Assembly (NCBI RefSeq): GCF_037975245.1
Contig: NC_092568.1
Span: 27,710,501 to 27,774,500 of the forward strand
DNA length: 64,000 nucleotides
Source of the DNA: Apostichopus japonicus
Lineage: Eukaryota > Echinodermata > Holothuroidea > Aspidochirotida > Stichopodidae
Direction: 5' to 3'
Both the position numbers and the translations under genes were made by a program. Positions 27,101-40,495 of this stretch are shown in pieces (position 1 is the stretch's first letter; every line of letters begins with the position of its first letter). The notes under the pieces were generated by a model. It was not told where the DNA came from. It saw nothing but the letters and a program-made list of their open reading frames with translations, and did no database searches.

Positions 27101-30100
27101 CAGTCCATACAGTGGCGCGATGGCTTGGCGCACTGTGCGAGCTGATGATCGAGACTCTCTTTTGCATCGGTGGTTCGAACCCCGGGTGATGACGTCTTTT
27201 GCCGATCTTTTACAGCGAGTGCCTACACGGGGAGCTGTAAGTATTAGTTAATCCACCTAATATCTCAGTCCATACAGTGGCGCGATGGCTTGGCGCACTG
27301 TGCGAGCTGATGATCGAGACTCTCTTTTGCATCGGTGGTTCGAACCCCGGGTGATGACGTCTTTTGCCGATCTTTTACAGCGAGTGCCTACACGGGGAGC
27401 TGTAAGTATTAGTTAATCCACCTAATATCTCAGTCCATACAGTGGCGCGATGGCTTGGCGCACTGTGCGAGCTGATGATCGAGACTCTCTTTTGCATCGG
27501 TGGTTCGAACCCCGGGTGATGACGTCTTTTGCCGATCTTTTACAGCGAGTGCCTACACGGGGAGCTGTAAGTATTAGTTAATCCACCTAATATCTCAGTC
27601 CATACAGTGGCGCGATGGCTTGGCGCACTGTGCGAGCTGATGATCGAGACTCTCTTTTGCATCGGTGGTTCGAACCCCGGGTGATGACGTCTTTTGCCGA
27701 TCTTTTACAGCGAGTGCCTACACGGGGAGCTGTAAGTATTAGTTAATCCACCTAATATCTCAGTCCATACAGTGGCGCGATGGCTTGGCGCACTGTGCGA
27801 GCTGATGATCGAGACTCTCTTTTGCATCGGTGGTTCGAACCCCGGGTGATGACGTCTTTTGCCGATCTTTTACAGCGAGTGCCTACACGGGGAGCTGTAA
27901 GTATTAGTTAATCCACCTAATATCTCAGTCCATACAGTGGCGCGATGGCTTGGCGCACTGTGCGAGCTGATGATCGAGACTCTCTTTTGCATCGGTGGTT
28001 CGAACCCCGGGTGATGACGTCTTTTGCCGATCTTTTACAGCGAGTGCCTACACGGGGAGCTGTAAGTATTAGTTAATCCACCTAATATCTCAGTCCATAC
28101 AGTGGCGCGATGGCTTGGCGCACTGTGCGAGCTGATGATCGAGACTCTCTTTTGCATCGGTGGTTCGAACCCCGGGTGATGACGTCTTTTGCCGATCTTT
28201 TACAGCGAGTGCCTACACGGGGAGCTGTAAGTATTAGTTAATCCACCTAATATCTCAGTCCATACAGTGGCGCGATGGCTTGGCGCACTGTGCGAGCTGA
28301 TGATCGAGACTCTCTTTTGCATCGGTGGTTCGAACCCCGGGTGATGACGTCTTTTGCCGATCTTTTACAGCGAGTGCCTACACGGGGAGCTGTAAGTATT
28401 AGTTAATCCACCTAATATCTCAGTCCATACAGTGGCGCGATGGCTTGGCGCACTGTGCGAGCTGATGATCGAGACTCTCTTTTGCATCGGTGGTTCGAAC
28501 CCCGGGTGATGACGTCTTTTGCCGATCTTTTACAGCGAGTGCCTACACGGGGAGCTGTAAGTATTAGTTAATCCACCTAATATCTCAGTCCATACAGTGG
28601 CGCGATGGCTTGGCGCACTGTGCGAGCTGATGATCGAGACTCTCTTTTGCATCGGTGGTTCGAACCCCGGGTGATGACGTCTTTTGCCGATCTTTTACAG
28701 CGAGTGCCTACACGGGGAGCTGTAAGTATTAGTTAATCCACCTAATATCTCAGTCCATACAGTGGCGCGATGGCTTGGCGCACTGTGCGAGCTGATGATC
28801 GAGACTCTCTTTTGCATCGGTGGTTCGAACCCCGGGTGATGACGTCTTTTGCCGATCTTTTACAGCGAGTGCCTACACGGGGAGCTGTAAGTATTAGTTA
28901 ATCCACCTAATATCTCAGTCCATACAGTGGCGCGATGGCTTGGCGCACTGTGCGAGCTGATGATCGAGACTCTCTTTTGCATCGGTGGTTCGAACCCCGG
29001 GTGATGACGTCTTTTGCCGATCTTTTACAGCGAGTGCCTACACGGGGAGCTGTAAGTATTAGTTAATCCACCTAATATCTCAGTCCATACAGTGGCGCGA
29101 TGGCTTGGCGCACTGTGCGAGCTGATGATCGAGACTCTCTTTTGCATCGGTGGTTCGAACCCCGGGTGATGACGTCTTTTGCCGATCTTTTACAGCGAGT
29201 GCCTACACGGGGAGCTGTAAGTATTAGTTAATCCACCTAATATCTCAGTCCATACAGTGGCGCGATGGCTTGGCGCACTGTGCGAGCTGATGATCGAGAC
29301 TCTCTTTTGCATCGGTGGTTCGAACCCCGGGTGATGACGTCTTTTGCCGATCTTTTACAGCGAGTGCCTACACGGGGAGCTGTAAGTATTAGTTAATCCA
29401 CCTAATATCTCAGTCCATACAGTGGCGCGATGGCTTGGCGCACTGTGCGAGCTGATGATCGAGACTCTCTTTTGCATCGGTGGTTCGAACCCCGGGTGAT
29501 GACGTCTTTTGCCGATCTTTTACAGCGAGTGCCTACACGGGGAGCTGTAAGTATTAGTTAATCCACCTAATATCTCAGTCCATACAGTGGCGCGATGGCT
29601 TGGCGCACTGTGCGAGCTGATGATCGAGACTCTCTTTTGCATCGGTGGTTCGAACCCCGGGTGATGACGTCTTTTGCCGATCTTTTACAGCGAGTGCCTA
29701 CACGGGGAGCTGTAAGTATTAGTTAATCCACCTAATATCTCAGTCCATACAGTGGCGCGATGGCTTGGCGCACTGTGCGAGCTGATGATCGAGACTCTCT
29801 TTTGCATCTCGAACCCCGGGTGATGACGTCTTTTGCCGATCTTTTACAGCGAGTGCCTACACGGGGAGCTGTAAGTATTAGTTAATCCACCTAATATCTC
29901 AGTCCATACAGTGGCGCGATGGCTTGGCGCACTGTGCGAGCTGATGATCGAGACTCTCTTTTGCATCGGTGGTTCGAACCCCGGGTGATGACGTCTTTTG
30001 CCGATCTTTTACAGCGAGTGCCTACACGGGGAGCTGTAAGTATTAGTTAATCCACCTAATATCTCAGTCCATACAGTGGCGCGATGGCTTGGCGCACTGT

Positions 30101-33100
30101 GCGAGCTGATGATCGAGACTCTCTTTTGCATCGGTGGTTCGAACCCCGGGTGATGACGTCTTTTGCCGATCTTTTACAGCGAGTGCCTACACGGGGAGCT
30201 GTAAGTATTAGTTAATCCACCTAATATCTCAGTCCATACAGTGGCGCGATGGCTTGGCGCACTGTGCGAGCTGATGATCGAGACTCTCTTTTGCATCGGT
30301 GGTTCGAACCCCGGGTGATGACGTCTTTTGCCGATCTTTTACAGCGAGTGCCTACACGGGGAGCTGTAAGTATTAGTTAATCCACCTAATATCTCAGTCC
30401 ATACAGTGGCGCGATGGCTTGGCGCACTGTGCGAGCTGATGATCGAGACTCTCTTTTGCATCGGTGGTTCGAACCCCGGGTGATGACGTCTTTTGCCGAT
30501 CTTTTACAGCGAGTGCCTACACGGGGAGCTGTAAGTATTAGTTAATCCACCTAATATCTCAGTCCATACAGTGGCGCGATGGCTTGGCGCACTGTGCGAG
30601 CTGATGATCGAGACTCTCTTTTGCATCGGTGGTTCGAACCCCGGGTGATGACGTCTTTTGCCGATCTTTTACAGCGAGTGCCTACACGGGGAGCTGTAAG
30701 TATTAGTTAATCCACCTAATATCTCAGTCCATACAGTGGCGCGATGGCTTGGCGCACTGTGCGAGCTGATGATCGAGACTCTCTTTTGCATCGGTGGTTC
30801 GAACCCCGGGTGATGACGTCTTTTGCCGATCTTTTACAGCGAGTGCCTACACGGGGAGCTGTAAGTATTAGTTAATCCACCTAATATCTCAGTCCATACA
30901 GTGGCGCGATGGCTTGGCGCACTGTGCGAGCTGATGATCGAGACTCTCTTTTGCATCGGTGGTTCGAACCCCGGGTGATGACGTCTTTTGCCGATCTTTT
31001 ACAGCGAGTGCCTACACGGGGAGCTGTAAGTATTAGTTAATCCACCTAATATTAATATCTCAGTCCATACAGTGGCGCGATGGCTTGGCGCACTGTGCGA
31101 GCTGATGATCGAGACTCTCTTTTGCATCGGTGGTTCGAACCCCGGGTGATGACGTCTTTTGCCGATCTTTTACAGCGAGTGCCTACACGGGGAGCTGTAA
31201 GTATTAGTTAATCCACCTAATATCTCAGTCCATACAGTGGCGCGATGGCTTGGCGCACTGTGCGAGCTGATGATCGAGACTCTCTTTTGCATCGGTGGTT
31301 CGAACCCCGGGTGATGACGTCTTTTGCCGATCTTTTACAGCGAGTGCCTACACGGGGAGCTGTAAGTATTAGTTAATCCACCTAATATCTCAGTCCATAC
31401 AGTGGCGCGATGGCTTGGCGCACTGTGCGAGCTGATGATCGAGACTCTCTTTTGCATCGGTGGTTCGAACCCCGGGTGATGACGTCTTTTGCCGATCTTT
31501 TACAGCGAGTGCCTACACGGGGAGCTGTAAGTATTAGTTAATCCACCTAATATCTCAGTCCATACAGTGGCGCGATGGCTTGGCGCACTGTGCGAGCTGA
31601 TGATCGAGACTCTCTTTTGCATCGGTGGTTCGAACCCCGGGTGATGACGTCTTTTGCCGATCTTTTACAGCGAGTGCCTACACGGGGAGCTGTAAGTATT
31701 AGTTAATCCACCTAATATCTCAGTCCATACAGTGGCGCGATGGCTTGGCGCACTGTGCGAGCTGATGATCGAGACTCTCTTTTGCATCGGTGGTTCGAAC
31801 CCCGGGTGATGACGTCTTTTGCCGATCTTTTACAGCGAGTGCCTACACGGGGAGCTGTAAGTATTAGTTAATCCACCTAATATCTCAGTCCATACAGTGG
31901 CGCGATGGCTTGGCGCACTGTGCGAGCTGATGATCGAGACTCTCTTTTGCATCGGTGGTTCGAACCCCGGGTGATGACGTCTTTTGCCGATCTTTTACAG
32001 CGAGTGCCTACACGGGGAGCTGTAAGTATTAGTTAATCCACCTAATATCTCAGTCCATACAGTGGCGCGATGGCTTGGCGCACTGTGCGAGCTGATGATC
32101 GAGACTCTCTTTTGCATCGGTGGTTCGAACCCCGGGTGATGACGTCTTTTGCCGATCTTTTACAGCGAGTGCCTACACGGGGAGCTGTAAGTATTAGTTA
32201 ATCCACCTAATATCTCAGTCCATACAGTGGCGCGATGGCTTGGCGCACTGTGCGAGCTGATGATCGAGACTCTCTTTTGCATCGGTGGTTCGAACCCCGG
32301 GTGATGACGTCTTTTGCCGATCTTTTACAGCGAGTGCCTACACGGGGAGCTGTAAGTATTAGTTAATCCACCTAATATCTCAGTCCATACAGTGGCGCGA
32401 TGGCTTGGCGCACTGTGCGAGCTGATGATCGAGACTCTCTTTTGCATCGGTGGTTCGAACCCCGGGTGATGACGTCTTTTGCCGATCTTTTACAGCGAGT
32501 GCCTACACGGGGAGCTGTAAGTATTAGTTAATCCACCTAATATCTCAGTCCATACAGTGGCGCGATGGCTTGGCGCACTGTGCGAGCTGATGATCGAGAC
32601 TCTCTTTTGCATCGGTGGTTCGAACCCCGGGTGATGACGTCTTTTGCCGATCTTTTACAGCGAGTGCCTACACGGGGAGCTGTAAGTATTAGTTAATCCA
32701 CCTAATATCTCAGTCCATACAGTGGCGCGATGGCTTGGCGCACTGTGCGAGCTGATGATCGAGACTCTCTTTTGCATCGGTGGTTCGAACCCCGGGTGAT
32801 GACGTCTTTTGCCGATCTTTTACAGCGAGTGCCTACACGGGGAGCTGTAAGTATTAGTTAATCCACCTAATATCTCAGTCCATACAGTGGCGCGATGGCT
32901 TGGCGCACTGTGCGAGCTGATGATCGAGACTCTCTTTTGCATCGGTGGTTCGAACCCCGGGTGATGACGTCTTTTGCCGATCTTTTACAGCGAGTGCCTA
33001 CACGGGGAGCTGTAAGTATTAGTTAATCCACCTAATATCTCAGTCCATACAGTGGCGCGATGGCTTGGCGCACTGTGCGAGCTGATGATCGAGACTCTCT

Positions 33101-36100
33101 TTTGCATCGGTGGTTCGAACCCCGGGTGATGACGTCTTTTGCCGATCTTTTACAGCGAGTGCCTACACGGGGAGCTGTAAGTATTAGTTAATCCACCTAA
33201 TATCTCAGTCCATACAGTGGCGCGATGGCTTGGCGCACTGTGCGAGCTGATGATCGAGACTCTCTTTTGCATCGGTGGTTCGAACCCCGGGTGATGACGT
33301 CTTTTGCCGATCTTTTACAGCGAGTGCCTACACGGGGAGCTTTAAGTATTAGTTAATCCATCTAATATCTCAGTCCATACAGTGGCGCGATGGCTTGGCG
33401 CACTGTGCGAGCTGATGATCGAGACTCTCTTTTGCATCGGTGGTTCGAACCCCGGGTGATGACGTCTTTTGCCGATCTTTTACAGCGAGTGCCTACACGG
33501 GGAGCTGTAAGTATTAGTTAATCCACCTAATATCTCAGTCCATACAGTGGCGCGATGGCTTGGCGCACTGTGCGAGCTGATGATCGAGACTCTCTTTTGC
33601 ATCGGTGGTTCGAACCCCGGGTGATGACGTCTTTTGCCGATCTTTTACAGCGAGTGCCTACACGGGGAGCTGTAAGTATTAGTTAATCCACCTAATATCT
33701 CAGTCCATACAGTGGCGCGATGGCTTGGCGCACTGTGCGAGCTGATGATCGAGACTCTCTTTTGCATCGGTGGTTCGAACCCCGGGTGATGACGTCTTTT
33801 GCCGATCTTTTACAGCGAGTGCCTACACGGGGAGCTGTAAGTATTAGTTAATCCACCTAATATCTCAGTCCATACAGTGGCGCGATGGCTTGGCGCACTG
33901 TGCGAGCTGATGATCGAGACTCTCTTTTGCATCGGTGGTTCGAACCCCGGGTGATGACGTCTTTTGCCGATCTTTTACAGCGAGTGCCTACACGGGGAGC
34001 TGTAAGTATTAGTTAATCCACCTAATATCTCAGTCCATACAGTGGCGCGATGGCTTGGCGCACTGTGCGAGCTGATGATCGAGACTCTCTTTTGCATCGG
34101 TGGTTCGAACCCCGGGTGATGACGTCTTTTGCCGATCTTTTACAGCGAGTGCCTACACGGGGAGCTGTAAGTATTAGTTAATCCACCTAATATCTCAGTC
34201 CATACAGTGGCGCGATGGCTTGGCGCACTGTGCGAGCTGATGATCGAGACTCTCTTTTGCATCGGTGGTTCGAACCCCGGGTGATGACGTCTTTTGCCGA
34301 TCTTTTACAGCGAGTGCCTACACGGGGAGCTGTAAGTATTAGTTAATCCACCTAATATCTCAGTCCATACAGTGGCGCGATGGCTTGGCGCACTGTGCGA
34401 GCTGATGATCGAGACTCTCTTTTGCATCGGTGGTTCGAACCCCGGGTGATGACGTCTTTTGCCGATCTTTTACAGCGAGTGCCTACACGGGGAGCTGTAA
34501 GTATTAGTTAATCCACCTAATATCTCAGTCCATACAGTGGCGCGATGGCTTGGCGCACTGTGCGAGCTGATGATCGAGACTCTCTTTTGCATCGGTGGTT
34601 CGAACCCCGGGTGATGACGTCTTTTGCCGATCTTTTACAGCGAGTGCCTACACGGGGAGCTGTAAGTATTAGTTAATCCACCTAATATCTCAGTCCATAC
34701 AGTGGCGCGATGGCTTGGCGCACTGTGCGAGCTGATGATCGAGACTCTCTTTTGCATCGGTGGTTCGAACCCCGGGTGATGACGTCTTTTGCCGATCTTT
34801 TACAGCGAGTGCCTACACGGGGAGCTGTAAGTATTAGTTAATCCACCTAATATCTCAGTCCATACAGTGGCGCGATGGCTTGGCGCACTGTGCGAGCTGA
34901 TGATCGAGACTCTCTTTTGCATCGGTGGTTCGAACCCCGGGTGATGACGTCTTTTGCCGATCTTTTACAGCGAGTGCCTACACGGGGAGCTGTAAGTATT
35001 AGTTAATCCACCTAATATCTCAGTCCATACAGTGGCGCGATGGCTTGGCGCACTGTGCGAGCTGATGATCGAGACTCTCTTTTGCATCGGTGGTTCGAAC
35101 CCCGGGTGATGACGTCTTTTGCCGATCTTTTACAGCGAGTGCCTACACGGGGAGCTGTAAGTATTAGTTAATCCACCTAATATCTCAGTCCATACAGTGG
35201 CGCGATGGCTTGGCGCACTGTGCGAGCTGATGATCGAGACTCTCTTTTGCATCGGTGGTTCGAACCCCGGGTGATGACGTCTTTTGCCGATCTTTTACAG
35301 CGAGTGCCTACACGGGGAGCTGTAAGTATTAGTTAATCCACCTAATATCTCAGTCCATACAGTGGCGCGATGGCTTGGCGCACTGTGCGAGCTGATGATC
35401 GAGACTCTCTTTTGCATCGGTGGTTCGAACCCCGGGTGATGACGTCTTTTGCCGATCTTTTACAGCGAGTGCCTACACGGGGAGCTGTAAGTATTAGTTA
35501 ATCCACCTAATATCTCAGTCCATACAGTGGCGCGATGGCTTGGCGCACTGTGCGAGCTGATGATCGAGACTCTCTTTTGCATCGGTGGTTCGAACCCCGG
35601 GTGATGACGTCTTTTGCCGATCTTTTACAGCGAGTGCCTACACGGGGAGCTGTAAGTATTAGTTAATCCACCTAATATCTCAGTCCATACAGTGGCGCGA
35701 TGGCTTGGCGCACTGTGCGAGCTGATGATCGAGACTCTCTTTTGCATCGGTGGTTCGAACCCCGGGTGATGACGTCTTTTGCCGATCTTTTACAGCGAGT
35801 GCCTACACGGGGAGCTGTAAGTATTAGTTAATCCACCTAATATCTCAGTCCATACAGTGGCGCGATGGCTTGGCGCACTGTGCGAGCTGATGATCGAGAC
35901 TCTCTTTTGCATCGGTGGTTCGAACCCCGGGTGATGACGTCTTTTGCCGATCTTTTACAGCGAGTGCCTACACGGGGAGCTGTAAGTATTAGTTAATCCA
36001 CCTAATATCTCAGTCCATACAGTGGCGCGATGGCTTGGCGCACTGTGCGAGCTGATGATCGAGACTCTCTTTTGCATCGGTGGTTCGAACCCCGGGTGAT

Positions 36101-39100
36101 GACGTCTTTTGCCGATCTTTTACAGCGAGTGCCTACACGGGGAGCTGTAAGTATTAGTTAATCCACCTAATATCTCAGTCCATACAGTGGCGCGATGGCT
36201 TGGCGCACTGTGCGAGCTGATGATCGAGACTCTCTTTTGCATCGGTGGTTCGAACCCCGGGTGATGACGTCTTTTGCCGATCTTTTACAGCGAGTGCCTA
36301 CACGGGGAGCTGTAAGTATTAGTTAATCCACCTAATATCTCAGTCCATACAGTGGCGCGATGGCTTGGCGCACTGTGCGAGCTGATGATCGAGACTCTCT
36401 TTTGCATCGGTGGTTCGAACCCCGGGTGATGACGTCTTTTGCCGATCTTTTACAGCGAGTGCCTACACGGGGAGCTGTAAGTATTAGTTAATCCACCTAA
36501 TATCTCAGTCCATACAGTGGCGCGATGGCTTGGCGCACTGTGCGAGCTGATGATCGAGACTCTCTTTTGCATCGGTGGTTCGAACCCCGGGTGATGACGT
36601 CTTTTGCCGATCTTTTACAGCGAGTGCCTACACGGGGAGCTGTAAGTATTAGTTAATCCACCTAATATCTCAGTCCATACAGTGGCGCGATGGCTTGGCG
36701 CACTGTGCGAGCTGATGATCGAGACTCTCTTTTGCATCGGTGGTTCGAACCCCGGGTGATGACGTCTTTTGCCGATCTTTTACAGCGAGTGCCTACACGG
36801 GGAGCTGTAAGTATTAGTTAATCCACCTAATATCTCAGTCCATACAGTGGCGCGATGGCTTGGCGCACTGTGCGAGCTGATGATCGAGACTCTCTTTTGC
36901 ATCGGTGGTTCGAACCCCGGGTGATGACGTCTTTTGCCGATCTTTTACAGCGAGTGCCTACACGGGGAGCTGTAAGTATTAGTTAATCCACCTAATATCT
37001 CAGTCCATACAGTGGCGCGATGGCTTGGCGCACTGTGCGAGCTGATGATCGAGACTCTCTTTTGCATCGGTGGTTCGAACCCCGGGTGATGACGTCTTTT
37101 GCCGATCTTTTACAGCGAGTGCCTACACGGGGAGCTGTAAGTATTAGTTAATCCACCTAATATCTCAGTCCATACAGTGGCGCGATGGCTTGGCGCACTG
37201 TGCGAGCTGATGATCGAGACTCTCTTTTGCATCGGTGGTTCGAACCCCGGGTGATGACGTCTTTTGCCGATCTTTTACAGCGAGTGCCTACACGGGGAGC
37301 TGTAAGTATTAGTTAATCCACCTAATATCTCAGTCCATACAGTGGCGCGATGGCTTGGCGCACTGTGCGAGCTGATGATCGAGACTCTCTTTTGCATCGG
37401 TGGTTCGAACCCCGGGTGATGACGTCTTTTGCCGATCTTTTACAGCGAGTGCCTACACGGGGAGCTGTAAGTATTAGTTAATCCACCTAATATCTCAGTC
37501 CATACAGTGGCGCGATGGCTTGGCGCACTGTGCGAGCTGATGATCGAGACTCTCTTTTGCATCGGTGGTTCGAACCCCGGGTGATGACGTCTTTTGCCGA
37601 TCTTTTACAGCGAGTGCCTACACGGGGAGCTGTAAGTATTAGTTAATCCACCTAATATCTCAGTCCATACAGTGGCGCGATGGCTTGGCGCACTGTGCGA
37701 GCTGATGATCGAGACTCTCTTTTGCATCGGTGGTTCGAACCCCGGGTGATGACGTCTTTTGCCGATCTTTTACAGCGAGTGCCTACACGGGGAGCTGTAA
37801 GTATTAGTTAATCCACCTAATATCTCAGTCCATACAGTGGCGCGATGGCTTGGCGCACTGTGCGAGCTGATGATCGAGACTCTCTTTTGCATCGGTGGTT
37901 CGAACCCCGGGTGATGACGTCTTTTGCCGATCTTTTACAGCGAGTGCCTACACGGGGAGCTGTAAGTATTAGTTAATCCACCTAATATCTCAGTCCATAC
38001 AGTGGCGCGATGGCTTGGCGCACTGTGCGAGCTGATGATCGAGACTCTCTTTTGCATCGGTGGTTCGAACCCCGGGTGATGACGTCTTTTGCCGATCTTT
38101 TACAGCGAGTGCCTACACGGGGAGCTGTAAGTATTAGTTAATCCACCTAATATCTCAGTCCATACAGTGGCGCGATGGCTTGGCGCACTGTGCGAGCTGA
38201 TGATCGAGACTCTCTTTTGCATCGGTGGTTCGAACCCCGGGTGATGACGTCTTTTGCCGATCTTTTACAGCGAGTGCCTACACGGGGAGCTGTAAGTATT
38301 AGTTAATCCACCTAATATCTCAGTCCATACAGTGGCGCGATGGCTTGGCGCACTGTGCGAGCTGATGATCGAGACTCTCTTTTGCATCGGTGGTTCGAAC
38401 CCCGGGTGATGACGTCTTTTGCCGATCTTTTACAGCGAGTGCCTACACGGGGAGCTGTAAGTATTAGTTAATCCACCTAATATCTCAGTCCATACAGTGG
38501 CGCGATGGCTTGGCGCACTGTGCGAGCTGATGATCGAGACTCTCTTTTGCATCGGTGGTTCGAACCCCGGGTGATGACGTCTTTTGCCGATCTTTTACAG
38601 CGAGTGCCTACACGGGGAGCTGTAAGTATTAGTTAATCCACCTAATATCTCAGTCCATACAGTGGCGCGATGGCTTGGCGCGCTGTGCGAGCTGATGATC
38701 GAGACTCTCTTTTGCATCGGTGGTTCGAACCCCGGGTGATGACGTCTTTTGCCGATCTTTTACAGCGAGTGCCTACACGGGGAGCTGTAAGTATTAGTTA
38801 ATCCACCTAATATCTCAGTCCATACAGTGGCGCGATGGCTTGGCGCACTGTGCGAGCTGATGATCGAGACTCTCTTTTGCATCGGTGGTTCGAACCCCGG
38901 GTGATGACGTCTTTTGCCGATCTTTTACAGCGAGTGCCTACACGGGGAGCTGTAAGTATTAGTTAATCCACCTAATATCTCAGTCCATACAGTGGCGCGA
39001 TGGCTTGGCGCACTGTGCGAGCTGATGATCGAGACTCTCTTTTGCATCGGTGGTTCGAACCCCGGGTGATGACGTCTTTTGCCGATCTTTTACAGCGAGT

Positions 39101-40084
39101 GCCTACACGGGGAGCTGTAAGTATTAGTTAATCCACCTAATATCTCAGTCCATACAGTGGCGCGATGGCTTGGCGCACTGTGCGAGCTGATGATCGAGAC
39201 TCTCTTTTGCATCGGTGGTTCGAACCCCGGGTGATGACGTCTTTTGCCGATCTTTTACAGCGAGTGCCTACACGGGGAGCTGTAAGTATTAGTTAATCCA
39301 CCTAATATCTCAGTCCATACAGTGGCGCGATGGCTTGGCGCGCTGTGCGAGCTGATGATCGAGACTCTCTTTTGCATCGGTGGTTCGAACCCCGGGTGAT
39401 GACGTCTTTTGCCGATCTTTTACAGCGAGTGCCTACACGGGGAGCTGTAAGTATTAGTTAATCCACCTAATATCTCAGTCCATACAGTGGCGCGATGGCT
39501 TGGCGCACTGTGCGAGCTGATGATCGAGACTCTCTTTTGCATCGGTGGTTCGAACCCCGGGTGATGACGTCTTTTGCCGATCTTTTACAGCGAGTGCCTA
39601 CACGGGGAGCTGTAAGTATTAGTTAATCCACCTAATATCTCAGTCCATACAGTGGCGCGATGGCTTGGCGCGCTGTGCGAGCTGATGATCGAGACTCTCT
39701 TTTGCATCGGTGGTTCGAACCCCGGGTGATGACGTCTTTTGCCGATCTTTTACAGCGAGTGCCTACACGGGGAGCTGTAAGTATTAGTTAATCCACCTAA
39801 TATCTCAGTCCATACAGTGGCGCGATGGCTTGGCGCACTGTGCGAGCTGATGATCGAGACTCTCTTTTGCATCGGTGGTTCGAACCCCGGGTGATGACGT
39901 CTTTTGCCGATCTTTTACAGCGAGTGCCTACACGGGGAGCTGTAAGTATTAGTTAATCCACCTAATATCTCAGTCCATACAGTGGCGCGATGGCTTGGCG
40001 CACTGTGCGAGCTGATGATCGAGACTCTCTTTTGCATCGGTGGTTCGAACCCCGGGTGATGACGTCTTTTGCCGATCTTTTACA

Positions 40085-40272
40085 GCTGGTGCCTACACGG
40101 GGAGCTGTAAGTATTAGTTAATCCACCTAATATCTCAGTCCATACAGTGGCGCGATGGCTTGGCGCACTGTACGAGCTGATGAGCGAGGCTCTCTTTTGC
40201 ATCGGTGGTTCGAACCCCGGTGATGACGTCTTTTGCCGATCTTTTACAGCGAGTGCCTAAACGGGGAGCAGT
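40085..40272 (+). repeat. Most divergent satellite monomers, at the edge of a variant domain
   Basis: Within about 190 bp this stretch has changes at 40087, 40088, 40172, 40184, 40189, 40260 and 40268-40270 plus a 1-bp deletion in the CCCCGGG after the B box near 40220. Tens of units elsewhere have none. It lies just left of the block where the G-variant monomer becomes predominant (from 40496). Confidence 0.85.
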
Positions 40273-40495
40273 AAGTATTAGTTAATCCACCTAATATCTC
40301 AGTCCATACAGTGGCGCGATGGCTTGGCGCACTGTGCGAGCTGATGATCGAGACTCTCTTTTGCATCGGTGGTTCGAACCCCGGGTGATGACGTCTTTTG
40401 CCGATCTTTTACAGCGAGTGCCTACACGGGGAGCTGTAAGTATTAGTTAATCCACCTAATATCTCAGTCCATACAGTGGCGCGATGGCTTGGCGC

